A DNA stretch of 64,000 nucleotides from Alkalimonas delamerensis (GCF_030717955.1 NZ_JAUZVY010000002.1:124001-188000), one strand, 5' to 3'. Positions 1-9,586 are shown, counted from the stretch's first letter. Notes: generated by a model from the sequence alone, not told the origin. Program-made: numbers and translations.

Positions 1-102
1 GTTGCGGTCGATTTAGGCGGTTATTACCGGCCGGTGGCAGAGCTTGCCGACAAGGTAATGCGTCCAAGCGCTACCCTGAATCAGGCGCTTGCCACACTCT
101 AA
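1..102 (+). CDS. icd: NADP-dependent isocitrate dehydrogenase, monomeric type (C-terminal end only)
   Basis: The window opens inside a reading frame that ends at a TAA. The 33 visible residues contain VDLGGYY and a closing MRPSATLNQALATL, which is how I remember the C-terminus of the ~740-residue monomeric NADP isocitrate dehydrogenase ending (GGYY...MRPSATFN.AL). That TCA-cycle enzyme converts isocitrate to 2-oxoglutarate. The neighbour order icd / cspD / clpS / clpA is common in gammaproteobacteria and supports the call. Only the tail is visible, so catalytic residues cannot be checked. Confidence 0.75.
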   Translation, partial: VAVDLGGYYRPVAELADKVMRPSATLNQALATL

Positions 103-149
103 TGGCATCAAAACAGCCATCGTGGCATCATGATGGCTGAATCTGCAAT

Positions 150-188
150 AAAAAAGCTCAGGCACTGCATGCAGTGCCTGCTTGTTTT
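150..188. terminator. Bidirectional rho-independent terminator between icd and cspD
   Basis: A perfect 22-nt palindrome (159-180, core GGCACTGCA/TGCAGTGCC) has a T-run to its right on the + strand (TGTTTTT) and an A-run to its left, which reads as a T-run on the - strand. It sits between the convergent icd and cspD genes and can end transcription from both sides. Confidence 0.8.
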
Positions 189-215
189 TAGCTTTTGGTC
201 AGGGCAGCTTTGTCG

Positions 216-440
216 TTAGCTGTCTGACTTTTCTTCTCCTGGCAGCACGATATTGACCGCGTGCAAGCCTTTCGGGCCTTCCGCTAGATCGAACTGAACA
301 TCCTGCCCTGCTTTCAGGGTACGGTAACCATCCATAGCAATGGTGGAGTAGTGTGCAAAAATGTCTTCATCTCTGCCATCTTCCCGGATAAATCCAAAGC
401 CTTTGGCATTGTTGAACCATTTTACTTTACCGGTAGCCAT
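216..440 (-). CDS. cspD: Cold-shock-domain protein CspD
   Basis: A 74-residue single cold-shock domain with RNP1-like KGFGFI at residues 13-18 and the second RNA-binding strand DIFAHYS around 26-32. CspD-type proteins are small single-stranded nucleic-acid binding proteins; E. coli CspD is induced in stationary phase and inhibits replication. It stands divergent from clpS, as in many gammaproteobacteria, which is the main reason for choosing CspD over another Csp paralogue. The ATG start has a GAAGGA-type site upstream on the - strand. Confidence 0.85.
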   Translation of the reverse strand: MATGKVKWFNNAKGFGFIREDGRDEDIFAHYSTIAMDGYRTLKAGQDVQFDLAEGPKGLHAVNIVLPGEEKSDS

Positions 441-632
441 ACTACTTACATCCTTCTTTAAGTGAGCTAAATTCTGTGTGCAGGTATAATAAAAACAGGG
501 TAAATGCGTTACCCTAGTACTTAATGTAGATAATTTGCTCAGACAGTCAAGTTTTTTGCAAATAAATCCCTGGATATTTACGAATCATTAAACTGGTCTG
601 GTCTGATCCAAAGTAAGGCGCCTATAACAGCT

Positions 633-953
633 ATGAGTTGGTTGAAAGAGTTTGCAAGTCAGCAGGAAGATACTGCAGAGTTAACCCGGCAGCAGGTGGT
701 TCCCCCTTCGATGTACCGGGTTCTTTTGCACAACGATGATTACACCCCAATGGACTTTGTCATTGATGTGCTGATCCGATTTTTTAATATGCAGTATGAA
801 CAAGCCAGCGAGGTGATGTTGCAGGTTCATCACAAAGGCAGCGCCACCTGCGGCATTTTTACAGCGGAAATCGCCGAAACCAAGGTGCAACAGGTCAGCG
901 AATATGCAAAATCCCACGAACATCCATTGCTTTGTTCGATGGAACGAGCTTAA
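633..953 (+). CDS. clpS: ATP-dependent Clp protease adaptor ClpS
   Basis: 106 residues matching the ClpS family throughout: a flexible N-terminus, then YRVLLHNDDYTPMDFVIDVL (about residues 28-47), where the Asn-Asp-Asp contributes to the N-degron pocket, and VHHKGSATCGIFTAEIAETK. ClpS delivers substrates with N-terminal Leu, Phe, Tyr or Trp to ClpAP. It lies 51 bp before clpA and is probably co-transcribed with it. The same segment also encodes Bpt and Aat, the two transferases that create such N-degrons. The Shine-Dalgarno before this ATG is weak. Confidence 0.95.
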   Translation: MSWLKEFASQQEDTAELTRQQVVPPSMYRVLLHNDDYTPMDFVIDVLIRFFNMQYEQASEVMLQVHHKGSATCGIFTAEIAETKVQQVSEYAKSHEHPLLCSMERA

Positions 954-1004
954 CTTAAGGTAAGCACGCGACCAGCAAACTAAGATGCAGTCAGGAGTCC
1001 ATCT

Positions 1005-3263
1005 ATGTTGAATAAAGATCTCGAATTGACACTGAATCTGGCCTTTCGATTTGCAAGAGAGCGTCGTCATGAGTACATGACTGTGGAGCATTTACTGCTG
1101 GCTTTGCTGGACAACCCTGCGGCCGGTGAGGCCCTGAAGTCCTGTGGCGCCAATATTGAAAAATTGCGTCTGGAGTTAGCCACTTTTATTGATTCGACCA
1201 CACCGCTGTTGCCAGATGACGATGCCGAGCGCGACACTCAGCCCACGCTGGGTTTTCAGCGTGTTTTGCAGCGTGCCGTCTTTCATGTGCAGTCTTCGGG
1301 TAAAACCGAAGTCACCGGTGCCAATGTGCTGGTGGCGATTTTTAGCGAGCAGGAGTCTCAGGCGGTGTACCTGCTGAAGAAAGTCGATATCAGTCGGTTG
1401 GATGTGGTCAATTACATCTCGCACGGTGTGATTAAAACCGAGAAGTTGGAGCAGCATGATGAGCGGGTCCAGGACGATTTGGCTGAAGCACCGGCCGAAG
1501 AAGCCCGCTCGCTGGATAACTTTACCAGCAACCTGAATAGCTTGGCCAAACAAGGCCAAATCGATCCTTTGATTGGCCGCGATGAAGAGCTGGAGCGGGC
1601 CATTCAGGTGTTGTGCCGCCGCAAAAAGAACAATCCTTTGCTGGTGGGCGAAGCCGGTGTTGGCAAAACCGCCATTGCCGAAGGGCTGGCATTTCGGATT
1701 GTGAAAAAGCAAGTGCCAACCGTGATTGAGAATGCCACCATTTACTCGCTGGATATGGGCTCTTTGCTGGCGGGTACCAAGTACCGCGGTGACTTTGAGA
1801 AGCGTCTTAAATCGCTGTTGAAGGAATTGGAAAAAGAAGAGGGCGCTATCCTCTTTATTGACGAAATTCACACCGTAATTGGCGCCGGGGCCGCATCTGG
1901 TGGCGTGATGGATGCTTCCAACCTGATTAAACCTTTGTTGTCGAGCGGGCGCTTGCGCTGCATTGGCTCGACCACCTATCAGGAGTTTAAAAATATCTTT
2001 GAAAAAGATACCGCCCTGGTACGACGTTTTCAGAAGATCGACATCACTGAGCCCAGTGTGGAAGATACCACACGGATTCTGCAAGGGTTGAAAGAGCGCT
2101 ATGAGCAACACCACAGTGTGCGCTACACCCAAAAAGCGCTGCGTGCTGCCGCTGAGTTGTCGGCCAAATACATCAATGAACGTCACTTACCGGACAAAGC
2201 CATCGATGTGATTGATGAAGCGGGGGCCAGTCAGCGCTTGCTGCCGGAATCCCGGCGCAAGAAAGTGATCAATGTGCCGGATATCGAGCATGTGATTGCC
2301 AAAATGGCGCGGATCCCGGAAAAATCGGTGTCGGCTTCTGATCGGGACGTGCTGAGCAATCTGGATCGCAATTTAAAGCTGGTAGTCTATGGTCAGGACT
2401 CGGCCATCGATGCCCTGACGGCTGCGATTCGACTGTCCCGCTCTGGCCTTGGCAATGAAGAAAAGCCTATTGGCAGTTTCTTGTTTGCAGGTCCGACTGG
2501 CGTGGGCAAAACCGAAGTCACCAAGCAACTGGCCCGGGTGATGGGCGTGGAGTTGCTCCGCTTTGACATGTCGGAGTACGTCGAGCGCCATGCCATCAGT
2601 CGCTTGATAGGGGCGCCTCCAGGCTACGTTGGCTTTGAGCAAGGTGGTTTGTTGACCGATGCGGTGTCCAAGCATCCTTACGCAGTGGTGCTGTTGGATG
2701 AGATTGAAAAAGCACACAGCGACATATACAACATTCTGTTGCAGGTGATGGATCACGGCACCCTGACCGACAACAATGGCCGTAAGATTGACTTTAGAAA
2801 TGTGGTGCTGGTGATGACCACCAATGCCGGGGTGCAGGAAACCGTTCGCAAGTCGATTGGTTTTCAGCAGCAAGATCACAGCCACGATGCAATGGCCGAA
2901 ATCAACCGGACCTTTACACCGGAGTTCCGTAACCGATTGGACAGCATTATCTGGTTCGAGCATTTGGACAGCAGCATTATTCTGCAGGTGGTGGATAAAT
3001 TTGTCTGCGAGCTACAAGCGCAACTCGATAAAAAGCAGGTGTCACTGGAGTTGTCATCCGAAGCACGGAAGTGGCTGGCTGAGCAAGGTTACGATAAGGC
3101 TATGGGTGCACGGCCTATGGCTCGTGTCATTCAGGAGCAATTGAAAAAGCCGTTGGCCAATGAAATCCTGTTTGGACGCTTGTTGCAAGGCGGCGATGTC
3201 CGTGTTGAGCTGGTCGGGGATAAACTCGACTTTGTTTTTCAGGAAGAGCCTGAACCCGCCTAA
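1005..3263 (+). CDS. clpA: ATP-dependent Clp protease ATP-binding subunit ClpA
   Basis: 752 residues, the usual ClpA length. An N-domain (about 1-145) binds ClpS. The first AAA+ module has Walker A GEAGVGKT at 215-222 and Walker B LFIDEIHT; the second has GPTGVGKT and VVLLDEIEKAH, followed by the C-terminal ClpB-D2-small domain. The ClpP-docking loop is IGF (within RKSIGFQQQ) rather than the IGL of E. coli. ClpA is the hexameric unfoldase that feeds ClpP; clpP is not in the window. An AGGAG site precedes the ATG, and a strong terminator follows. Confidence 0.97.
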   Translation: MLNKDLELTLNLAFRFARERRHEYMTVEHLLLALLDNPAAGEALKSCGANIEKLRLELATFIDSTTPLLPDDDAERDTQPTLGFQRVLQRAVFHVQSSGKTEVTGANVLVAIFSEQESQAVYLLKKVDISRLDVVNYISHGVIKTEKLEQHDERVQDDLAEAPAEEARSLDNFTSNLNSLAKQGQIDPLIGRDEELERAIQVLCRRKKNNPLLVGEAGVGKTAIAEGLAFRIVKKQVPTVIENATIYSLDMGSLLAGTKYRGDFEKRLKSLLKELEKEEGAILFIDEIHTVIGAGAASGGVMDASNLIKPLLSSGRLRCIGSTTYQEFKNIFEKDTALVRRFQKIDITEPSVEDTTRILQGLKERYEQHHSVRYTQKALRAAAELSAKYINERHLPDKAIDVIDEAGASQRLLPESRRKKVINVPDIEHVIAKMARIPEKSVSASDRDVLSNLDRNLKLVVYGQDSAIDALTAAIRLSRSGLGNEEKPIGSFLFAGPTGVGKTEVTKQLARVMGVELLRFDMSEYVERHAISRLIGAPPGYVGFEQGGLLTDAVSKHPYAVVLLDEIEKAHSDIYNILLQVMDHGTLTDNNGRKIDFRNVVLVMTTNAGVQETVRKSIGFQQQDHSHDAMAEINRTFTPEFRNRLDSIIWFEHLDSSIILQVVDKFVCELQAQLDKKQVSLELSSEARKWLAEQGYDKAMGARPMARVIQEQLKKPLANEILFGRLLQGGDVRVELVGDKLDFVFQEEPEPA

Positions 3264-3282
3264 GGGAAAGCCGCTGAACCAA

Positions 3283-3312
3283 CCAAAAAACCCGCAGCTG
3301 CGGGTTTTTTGG
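3283..3312. terminator. Rho-independent terminator, bidirectional (clpA / infA)
   Basis: The GC stem CCCGCAG/CTGCGGG (3291-3304) is flanked by six A on the left and six T on the right, so it works for clpA on the + strand and for infA, which ends at 3334 on the - strand. Confidence 0.9.
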
Positions 3313-3333
3313 TGCTAGTCCTGCAAACTGGGA

Positions 3334-3552
3334 TCAGCGTTGGCGGAAAACGATACGGCCTTTGCTCAGATCGTAAGGTGTCAGTTCAACCGTGACTTTA
3401 TCGCCAGTCAGGATCCGGATGTAATGCTTACGCATTTTGCCAGAAATGTGCGCAATCACAACGTGGCCGTTTTCCAGCTCCACTTTAAACATGGTGTTTG
3501 GCAAGGTATCTAAAATGGTGCCTTGCATTTCAATTACATCTTCTTTCGCCAT
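3334..3552 (-). CDS. infA: Translation initiation factor IF-1
   Basis: A 72-residue S1/OB-fold protein starting MAKEDVIEMQG and containing GHVVIAHISGKMRKHYIRI and the end KGRIVFRQR, nearly the standard bacterial IF-1. It binds the ribosomal A site during initiation. It lies downstream of bpt on the same strand with an 88-bp gap and faces clpA convergently, the conserved gammaproteobacterial arrangement. Confidence 0.97.
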   Translation of the reverse strand: MAKEDVIEMQGTILDTLPNTMFKVELENGHVVIAHISGKMRKHYIRILTGDKVTVELTPYDLSKGRIVFRQR

Positions 3553-3640
3553 TCAGCGTACTCGCCTCTAATCGTGTGAAAATTAAAACAGCGCAGATTG
3601 TGCCGAAAACAACCAGCCTTGTAAAGCTTGGCAGGCCTTT

Positions 3641-4339
3641 TTAGCCGAATGACAGCCATTTTTCAGCAGAAAAGCGCTGCTGAGGCAAAAAATCGGCTTT
3701 GTAGGCCATTTTTCGGCAATCTGCGACGTAGTACCCCAGGTAGAGAAACTCTTTGCCAGCTTGTTGGCTTAACTCCGTTAACCAGAGGATCGCCAGCTTG
3801 CCGGGTGAGAAACGCTGATAGTCGGGGTGATAGAAGGTATAGACGGCGGAGAACGCATTGTCCAGCTCGTCGACCACTGCTACGGCAATCAAGCGCTGTT
3901 GATGGTAGATATCCAGTGCTCTGACGGATAACCAATCGCAGCGAAGCAAAGATCTTAACTGTTCGGGGCAAGCCGGATACATAGCCCCATCGGTGTGGCG
4001 ACTGTCAATATAACGCTGGTAGAGTGGATAATAGGCCTCACTGTCAGGCTGCACCAGCTGCGCAGTGAGGCCGGCAGCTTTGGCTTTATTGAGAATGCGG
4101 CGCTGCTGTTTGTTCGGTTGAAAGGTGGCTGCATTCAGTCGCACCGACTGACACTGCTGGCAAGCCGGACAGTGGGGCCGGTACAGATCGTTGCCGGAGC
4201 GACGAAAGTTGTGCTGCAGCAATTGCTGGTACAAGCTGGCATTGACTGGCGACTCGGGCAGCAAAAAAACCACCTGCTCTTGTTGCGACGGCAAGTAGCT
4301 GCAACTGGCTGGTGCCGTCAGGCCAAACTTAAGTTCCAT
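3641..4339 (-). CDS. bpt: Aspartate/glutamate leucyltransferase (Bpt, Ate family)
   Basis: 232 residues of the arginyl-tRNA-protein transferase fold: N-terminal QQLLQHNFRRSGNDLYRPHCPACQQCQSVRLN, with the cysteine cluster CPACQQC, and C-terminal FLYLGYYVADCRKMAYKADF. Bacterial Bpt attaches Leu to N-terminal Asp or Glu, making a substrate for ClpS/ClpAP. Its start overlaps the 3' end of aat by 11 bp, so the two transferases are probably translated together. Confidence 0.93.
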   Translation of the reverse strand: MELKFGLTAPASCSYLPSQQEQVVFLLPESPVNASLYQQLLQHNFRRSGNDLYRPHCPACQQCQSVRLNAATFQPNKQQRRILNKAKAAGLTAQLVQPDSEAYYPLYQRYIDSRHTDGAMYPACPEQLRSLLRCDWLSVRALDIYHQQRLIAVAVVDELDNAFSAVYTFYHPDYQRFSPGKLAILWLTELSQQAGKEFLYLGYYVADCRKMAYKADFLPQQRFSAEKWLSFG

Positions 4340-5045
4340 CGTTGAGCTCCAGAGATTGCGGTTGCCAGCAGGCGGCAGGAATGTTTTCTGCTGCCAATCG
4401 ATGCAGTAACTGGAGGTAGTCGGATCTTGGCATTGGCATCACACCTAGCTGCTCAAGGTAAGGGTTGGGCAGCTGACAATCGATCCAGCCTGCCTGATAA
4501 CGCTCCAGCTGCTGTTGCAGCACAACCAGCGCCAGTCTGGCGGTATTGGGTTGACGATTGAACATCGACTCGCCACAGAAAAGCTGGCCAATGGCCAGGC
4601 CATACAAGCCACCAACCAGTTCATCCTGCTGCCAGACCTCTATGCTGTGCGCCTGCCCCTGACGATGCAGCTCCAGGTAGGCCTGTTGCATGGCCGGAAG
4701 GATCCAGGTGTCTTGCTGTTTTACCCTAGGGGCCGCGCAGCCGGCAATCACCTCGGCAAAGGCTTGATTGACACTGAAGCGATAGCCCAGGCGCCGGCAT
4801 TGTTTGCGCAAGGTCCGGTTTAACGTCAGTTGTCCCGGCTGGAACAGTGCCCGTATCGAAGGGCTCCACCACAAGATAGGCTCACCCCGTGCAAACCAGG
4901 GGAAGATGCCTTGCTGATATGCAGCCAGAATACGAGCCGGTGCCAGATCGCCCCCCATGGCCAAGAGACCATCGGGCTCCTGCAGTGCCTGATTGGGGGA
5001 AGGGAACGTCAGCTCCGGACCCACCTCGGGTAAATAGATTGGCAC
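4329..5045 (-). CDS. aat: Leucyl/phenylalanyl-tRNA--protein transferase
   Basis: 238 residues with the Aat signature: FPSPNQALQEPDGLLAMGGDL near the N-terminus, GIFPWF, LWWSPSIRALF, then the active region VGGLYGLAIGQLFCGESMF. Aat transfers Leu or Phe from aminoacyl-tRNA to proteins with N-terminal Lys or Arg, completing the N-end-rule set with Bpt and ClpS. The start is a GTG six bases after the trxB stop. No ATG lies nearby and the Shine-Dalgarno is poor, so translation is probably coupled to trxB. Confidence 0.95.
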   Translation of the reverse strand: MPIYLPEVGPELTFPSPNQALQEPDGLLAMGGDLAPARILAAYQQGIFPWFARGEPILWWSPSIRALFQPGQLTLNRTLRKQCRRLGYRFSVNQAFAEVIAGCAAPRVKQQDTWILPAMQQAYLELHRQGQAHSIEVWQQDELVGGLYGLAIGQLFCGESMFNRQPNTARLALVVLQQQLERYQAGWIDCQLPNPYLEQLGVMPMPRSDYLQLLHRLAAENIPAACWQPQSLELNDGT

Positions 5046-5051
5046 CTGCTA

Positions 5052-6008
5052 TCAGTTATTCAGGGCATCCAGGTAGCGCTCAGCATCCAGCGCAGCCATG
5101 CAGCCACTGCCGGCAGAGGTAATTGCTTGACGATAAATATGATCCATCACATCGCCTGCGGCAAAGACGCCTTCAATGCTGGTTTGAGTGGCATTGCCCT
5201 CGGTGCCGGACTGGACTTTCAAGTAACCATTGTGCATCTCCAATTGCCCGGCAAAAATGTCGGTATTGGGTTTGTGACCAATGGCAATAAAGACACCTTG
5301 CACATCCAGTTGGGTTGGCGCTTCGCCTTTGCTGGATTTCAAACGGACACCGGTCACGCCCATCTCATCGCCGAGCACTTCGTCCAGTTCGCGGTGCAAG
5401 TGCAAAATAATGTTGCCACTTTCGACTTTTTTCATCAAACGGTCGATCAGGATTTTTTCTGAGCGGAAGCTGTCACGGCGGTGCACCAGATGCACTTCGG
5501 CCGCAATGTTGGATAAATACAAGGCTTCCTCCACCGCAGTGTTGCCACCACCAACCACCACCACTTTTTGGTTGCGGTAGAAAAAACCATCGCAGGTGGC
5601 GCAAGCGGAAACACCGCGGCCACTGTAGGCTTGCTCGGATTCAAGTCCCAGGTACTTGGCTGAGGCGCCAGTGCAGATAATCAGAGCGTCGCAGCTGTAT
5701 GTTCCATTGTCCCCTTGCAAGGTAAAAGGGCGCTGCTTCAGATTAACCGTATGGATGTGGTCAAAAACAATCTCTGTTTCAAAGGTTTCCGCGTGCTCTT
5801 TCATTCGCTCCATCAGAGCAGGACCGGTCAGTCCATGTGGATCGCCAGGCCAGTTTTCGACTTCGGTGGTGGTGGTCAGCTGGCCACCTTGTTGCATGCC
5901 GGTAATCAGCACGGGTTTCAGGTTGGCACGGGCGGCGTAGACGGCGGCGGTATAGCCCGCAGGGCCGGAGCCGAGGATAAGCAGTTGATTGTGTTTGATC
6001 TCTGACAT
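5052..6008 (-). CDS. trxB: Thioredoxin reductase
   Basis: 318 residues. FAD-binding GSGPAGYTAAVYAAR is at the N-terminus, redox-active CATC at 136-139 (C136, C139), the NADPH-binding VVVVGGGNTAVEEAL follows directly, and the C-terminal FAD motif is GVFAAGDVMDHIYRQAITSAGSG. It reduces thioredoxin with NADPH in the cytoplasm. It is the first gene of the trxB-aat-bpt run on the - strand. Confidence 0.97.
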   Translation of the reverse strand: MSEIKHNQLLILGSGPAGYTAAVYAARANLKPVLITGMQQGGQLTTTTEVENWPGDPHGLTGPALMERMKEHAETFETEIVFDHIHTVNLKQRPFTLQGDNGTYSCDALIICTGASAKYLGLESEQAYSGRGVSACATCDGFFYRNQKVVVVGGGNTAVEEALYLSNIAAEVHLVHRRDSFRSEKILIDRLMKKVESGNIILHLHRELDEVLGDEMGVTGVRLKSSKGEAPTQLDVQGVFIAIGHKPNTDIFAGQLEMHNGYLKVQSGTEGNATQTSIEGVFAAGDVMDHIYRQAITSAGSGCMAALDAERYLDALNN

Positions 6009-6166
6009 CAGAGTACTCCATGGTTGATGTTTTCTGTGATATGGGATCGATTCTACGGAAAGGCAAGCCTAAGCGAAAGACTTGGGCAGCAATTCAGTTT
6101 CAGGCAGGATTCTTTTGACGACCTTACTGCATCCGATTAAAGTGAACCTATTCGAGGTTTGAAAGG

Positions 6167-9100
6167 ATGCCCTCATTGAACCCGCTTATCGCGCTACTTT
6201 TACTCATCGGCAGTTTGTTACCGGCGCTGGCTGCACCTGCTGTCTATCGTATTGGCATTGATGATGGTTTGCCCAACGCGACCATCTATTCGATTGCACA
6301 GGATGAGCAGGGCTATATCTGGCTGGGAACAACTGATTCTGGTTTATTGCGCTTTGATGGCTACCGGTTTATGCCGGTGCCGGTGTTAACCCAAGAGGAA
6401 GCCAAAACCGAGCCTTTCACCGATGTGGGGGTTTTGCTGATTGACCGTCAGCAACGTGTCTGGGCAGGGCTCTGGGGGCAGGGGTTGAGCCGGCTGGATT
6501 TTTCAGGTGAGGGTCTAACTCGTTTTTTGCAACAGGGCTATCAGGTCCAGGCACTGCTCGAAGCGGATGATGGCAGCATCTGGGTGGGGACCACCCGGGG
6601 GCTGTTTCGCATCGGAGCCGATGATAAGCCACTGCAGGTAGGAGCCAACGACAGTGCACAGCCGCTGCTGCATCAGCGGGTGTGGAGCCTTGCCAAGGGT
6701 GAGGCCGGTAGCCTTTGGATAGGTACCAGCCAGGGAGTCCACCTTTGGCATCCGCAGGATGGCTTGCAGCCAGGTCGATCACTGTATGCAACCACGACCA
6801 TGAGTCGACAAAACGAAGCACGCGCTTTGCATTATGGCCATCAGCGGCTTTGGGTGGGCTCCCGTCAGGGCTTGTTGTCGTTTGATCCTGCCAGTTGGCA
6901 GCGGCAACACCACCCGGTTCCGGGCGAGGGCAGCAGCGATTTTCCACCAATTATCAATAGCCTGTATCCTGTAGCCAATGAGCAACTGCTGCTTGGCAGC
7001 TACGAAGGGGTGTTCCGTTACGACTTCAGTGCGCAAGACTATTCATTGTTTCGTCAACAAAGTGCTTTGCTGCCAAGCCTGAATGTACGCAGTATTTTAG
7101 TCGATCGCAGTGGTTTGTTTTGGGCCGGGACTCGCGACAGTGGTTTATTTTATACCCGTTTTTCCCGCAGTGCTTTTAGTGAGGTCGCTTTGAGCTCACT
7201 GCACGAATGGCAGCGCTGGTTCGAGTTGTCGGTCAGTAGCGTGGAAGCCAGTCAGCCTGGGACTCTGTGGTTTGGTACCTCTGAGCGACTTTATCGTAAA
7301 GACAAAGGCTCGGGGCAAATCCACAGTTATGAAACGGCGGGCCGGGTGAATCGCATTGCCAGCTCCGATTCTGGCCAGACTTTTTTTGCCACCGATGCTG
7401 GGCTGTATCGCTACAACACAGCGCAGGATAAACTGGAGCATTATCGGAACCCTTTTACCATGCTGGGCAGCACGCCCATTATCCGGGAAATGGTTTTGCT
7501 GCCAGATGGCCAGGCGTGGTTTGGGCTCTGGGGGCAGGGCGTGGTGTATTACAACAGCAACACTGGCCAGTCCCGGCATTTTAGTGAGGATTTTCAGCAG
7601 CAGCGCGCCAACGAGGTGGTACAGGCCATGTTCGCACTGCCCGATGGCAGGGTCTGGGTGGGAACCCGTTACAGCGGCTTGTATCTGCTTGACGCCGAGC
7701 TGGGGGTGGTGCAGCAACTGAACACCGGCAATAATCGCTGGTTGCCATCGGATACCATTCAATGCCTGGCACAGGATGCGCAGCAGCGCTTGATTATTTG
7801 CAGCAATCGCGGCACTTTGCTGTGGCAGCCAGCTGATGACAGTTTCAAAGTGCTGTACGCTTCCGATGGGCTGGCCAGTGATCACATGCTGGGTGCCTTG
7901 CATCATGACAATCGCAGCTGGATGTTAAGTGCACAAGGTTTGAGTTTGCTCAGTGATGAGTTTGACCACCCGGTCACCTTTACCCGCAAAGATGGGTTGG
8001 CGTCAACCGAGCTCAATGCCGGGGCGATCTCAGTGGCTCCGGATGGCAGCCTTTACATTGGTTCTTTGTCAGGGTTAACCAAAGTAGAGCCAAAGCAACT
8101 GTGGGTGAATCAGCATTTGCCGACGCCTGTGGTCACGGCTGTGCGCATTGATCATGGCCCATTGCAGCCGTTGCTTGACGCTCAGCCAACGCCATTGTTG
8201 CAACTATCGCCAGCACAAAGCAGTTTAGAATTGCACTTTTCGGCGATGGATTTCCATGATGTCAGTCGCAATCAGTATCGTTTTCGGTTGGAGGGCTATG
8301 ATCAAGACTGGCTTTACAGCGCCGATCGCGCCAGCGCGCTTTATGCCAACCTGCCGCCAGGGCGCTATACCTTTCAGTTGATGGCGACCAACAACCATGG
8401 CGTTATTTCAGAGCCAGTGAATGCCTTGCAGCTTGAAGTATTGCCGCGATGGTGGCAGCAGAGAATGTACCAATTGCTGCTGCTGGCTGCCCTGGCTGGC
8501 TTGATTTTGTTGGCGCACAATTACCGACTGAAGCACATTCGTCAGGTCAACCGGCTGTTGCAACAGTCGGTGCAGGAAAAAGATGAAGCTCAGCTTTTGC
8601 TGGAGTCCAAAGTGGCTGAGCGGACTAAAGCGCTGGAGCAAAGCTCGGCAGCATTGTCTTTGCGGACCCGTCAACTGGAAAAAAGTCTGGTACAGCTTTC
8701 GAGCAGCAATAGCCGTTTGCAGCAGTTGAATCAAATTAAAGATGACTTTATTTCAACGGTCAGTCATGAGCTACGCACACCATTAACCTCCATCCGGGGT
8801 GCCTTATCGCTGGTGAAAAATCAGGTGATCACACCGGAGCAACCAGCTTACCAAGAGCTGCTCACTACAGCACTGCACAACAGTGAGCGTTTATCCGAGC
8901 TTATTAACGACTTATTGGATGTGCAAAAGTTTGCGGCCGGTAAGATGCAACTGAAATCTGATCTTGTCGCCATGCGGCCGTTGATCCATGAAGCTATTCA
9001 GGGAATGGCCGAGTATGGACGTCGTTTTGCCGTCTCGGTTCACTTTGAGTCTGTCGGTCACGAGGATAAAGTGCTCGGTGATGCTCTGCGTTTGCGGCAG

Positions 9101-9433
9101 GTACTGGATAACTTACTGTCCAATGCCATCAAGTTTTCGCCGGCCGACAGTCAGGTACTAGTATCCATGCAAAGTGAAGGCAACTGGTTGCAAGTCAGCG
9201 TAACGGATTTAGGCTCTGGTATTCCGGAGCACTTTAAAGCGAGGCTGTTCGAAAAGTTTTCGCAGGCAGATGCGTCGAACAGTAAAAAAGTGCAGGGGAC
9301 TGGTTTGGGCTTGGTGATTTGCAAGAGCATTATCGAAGCATTGGGTGGTGAGATTGGTTTTAAAGACAATCAGCCGACAGGCGCATGTTTCTGGTTTCGG
9401 CTCCGGCTACACCCTGAAGTTAGTCATGGTTAA
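6167..9433 (+). CDS. Two-component regulator propeller sensor histidine kinase (orphan)
   Basis: 1088 residues. After a signal-type N-terminus come many propeller blades of the form G.IW.GT..GL (about 45-680), a Y_Y_Y domain (about 690-760, YRFRLEGYDQDWLY and FQLMATNNHGVISEP), one membrane span (about 768-786) and a coiled coil. A HisKA domain follows with phosphoacceptor H867 in VSHELRTPL, then an HATPase with N-box DNLLSNAIKFSP and G-box GTGLGLVICKSI. No receiver or DNA-binding domain follows, and no response regulator gene lies beside it. The periplasmic part probably senses an extracellular ligand, by analogy to polysaccharide-sensing hybrid systems; the ligand is unknown. Confidence 0.85.
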   Translation: MPSLNPLIALLLLIGSLLPALAAPAVYRIGIDDGLPNATIYSIAQDEQGYIWLGTTDSGLLRFDGYRFMPVPVLTQEEAKTEPFTDVGVLLIDRQQRVWAGLWGQGLSRLDFSGEGLTRFLQQGYQVQALLEADDGSIWVGTTRGLFRIGADDKPLQVGANDSAQPLLHQRVWSLAKGEAGSLWIGTSQGVHLWHPQDGLQPGRSLYATTTMSRQNEARALHYGHQRLWVGSRQGLLSFDPASWQRQHHPVPGEGSSDFPPIINSLYPVANEQLLLGSYEGVFRYDFSAQDYSLFRQQSALLPSLNVRSILVDRSGLFWAGTRDSGLFYTRFSRSAFSEVALSSLHEWQRWFELSVSSVEASQPGTLWFGTSERLYRKDKGSGQIHSYETAGRVNRIASSDSGQTFFATDAGLYRYNTAQDKLEHYRNPFTMLGSTPIIREMVLLPDGQAWFGLWGQGVVYYNSNTGQSRHFSEDFQQQRANEVVQAMFALPDGRVWVGTRYSGLYLLDAELGVVQQLNTGNNRWLPSDTIQCLAQDAQQRLIICSNRGTLLWQPADDSFKVLYASDGLASDHMLGALHHDNRSWMLSAQGLSLLSDEFDHPVTFTRKDGLASTELNAGAISVAPDGSLYIGSLSGLTKVEPKQLWVNQHLPTPVVTAVRIDHGPLQPLLDAQPTPLLQLSPAQSSLELHFSAMDFHDVSRNQYRFRLEGYDQDWLYSADRASALYANLPPGRYTFQLMATNNHGVISEPVNALQLEVLPRWWQQRMYQLLLLAALAGLILLAHNYRLKHIRQVNRLLQQSVQEKDEAQLLLESKVAERTKALEQSSAALSLRTRQLEKSLVQLSSSNSRLQQLNQIKDDFISTVSHELRTPLTSIRGALSLVKNQVITPEQPAYQELLTTALHNSERLSELINDLLDVQKFAAGKMQLKSDLVAMRPLIHEAIQGMAEYGRRFAVSVHFESVGHEDKVLGDALRLRQVLDNLLSNAIKFSPADSQVLVSMQSEGNWLQVSVTDLGSGIPEHFKARLFEKFSQADASNSKKVQGTGLGLVICKSIIEALGGEIGFKDNQPTGACFWFRLRLHPEVSHG

Positions 9434-9550
9434 CAAATAAATGTTATTTTGGGTACAATGTCATGTTTTTATCATGAATTTGTAGCGTTCTGTGCTTTGT
9501 TTTTGTACAGTGCTTGATGCTACTTTGTAGCTCAGGGACTTAAATCAAAC

Positions 9551-9559
9551 AAGGAGGTG
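9551..9559 (+). promoter_or_regulatory. Strong Shine-Dalgarno placed far from the S8 protease start
   Basis: AAGGAGGTG matches the anti-Shine-Dalgarno almost perfectly but ends 27 nt before the ATG at 9587. The bases directly before the ATG carry no usable site, and no other in-frame start lies between. Confidence 0.5.
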
Positions 9560-9586
9560 CAACAATAACAAACTCGGAACAAACCA

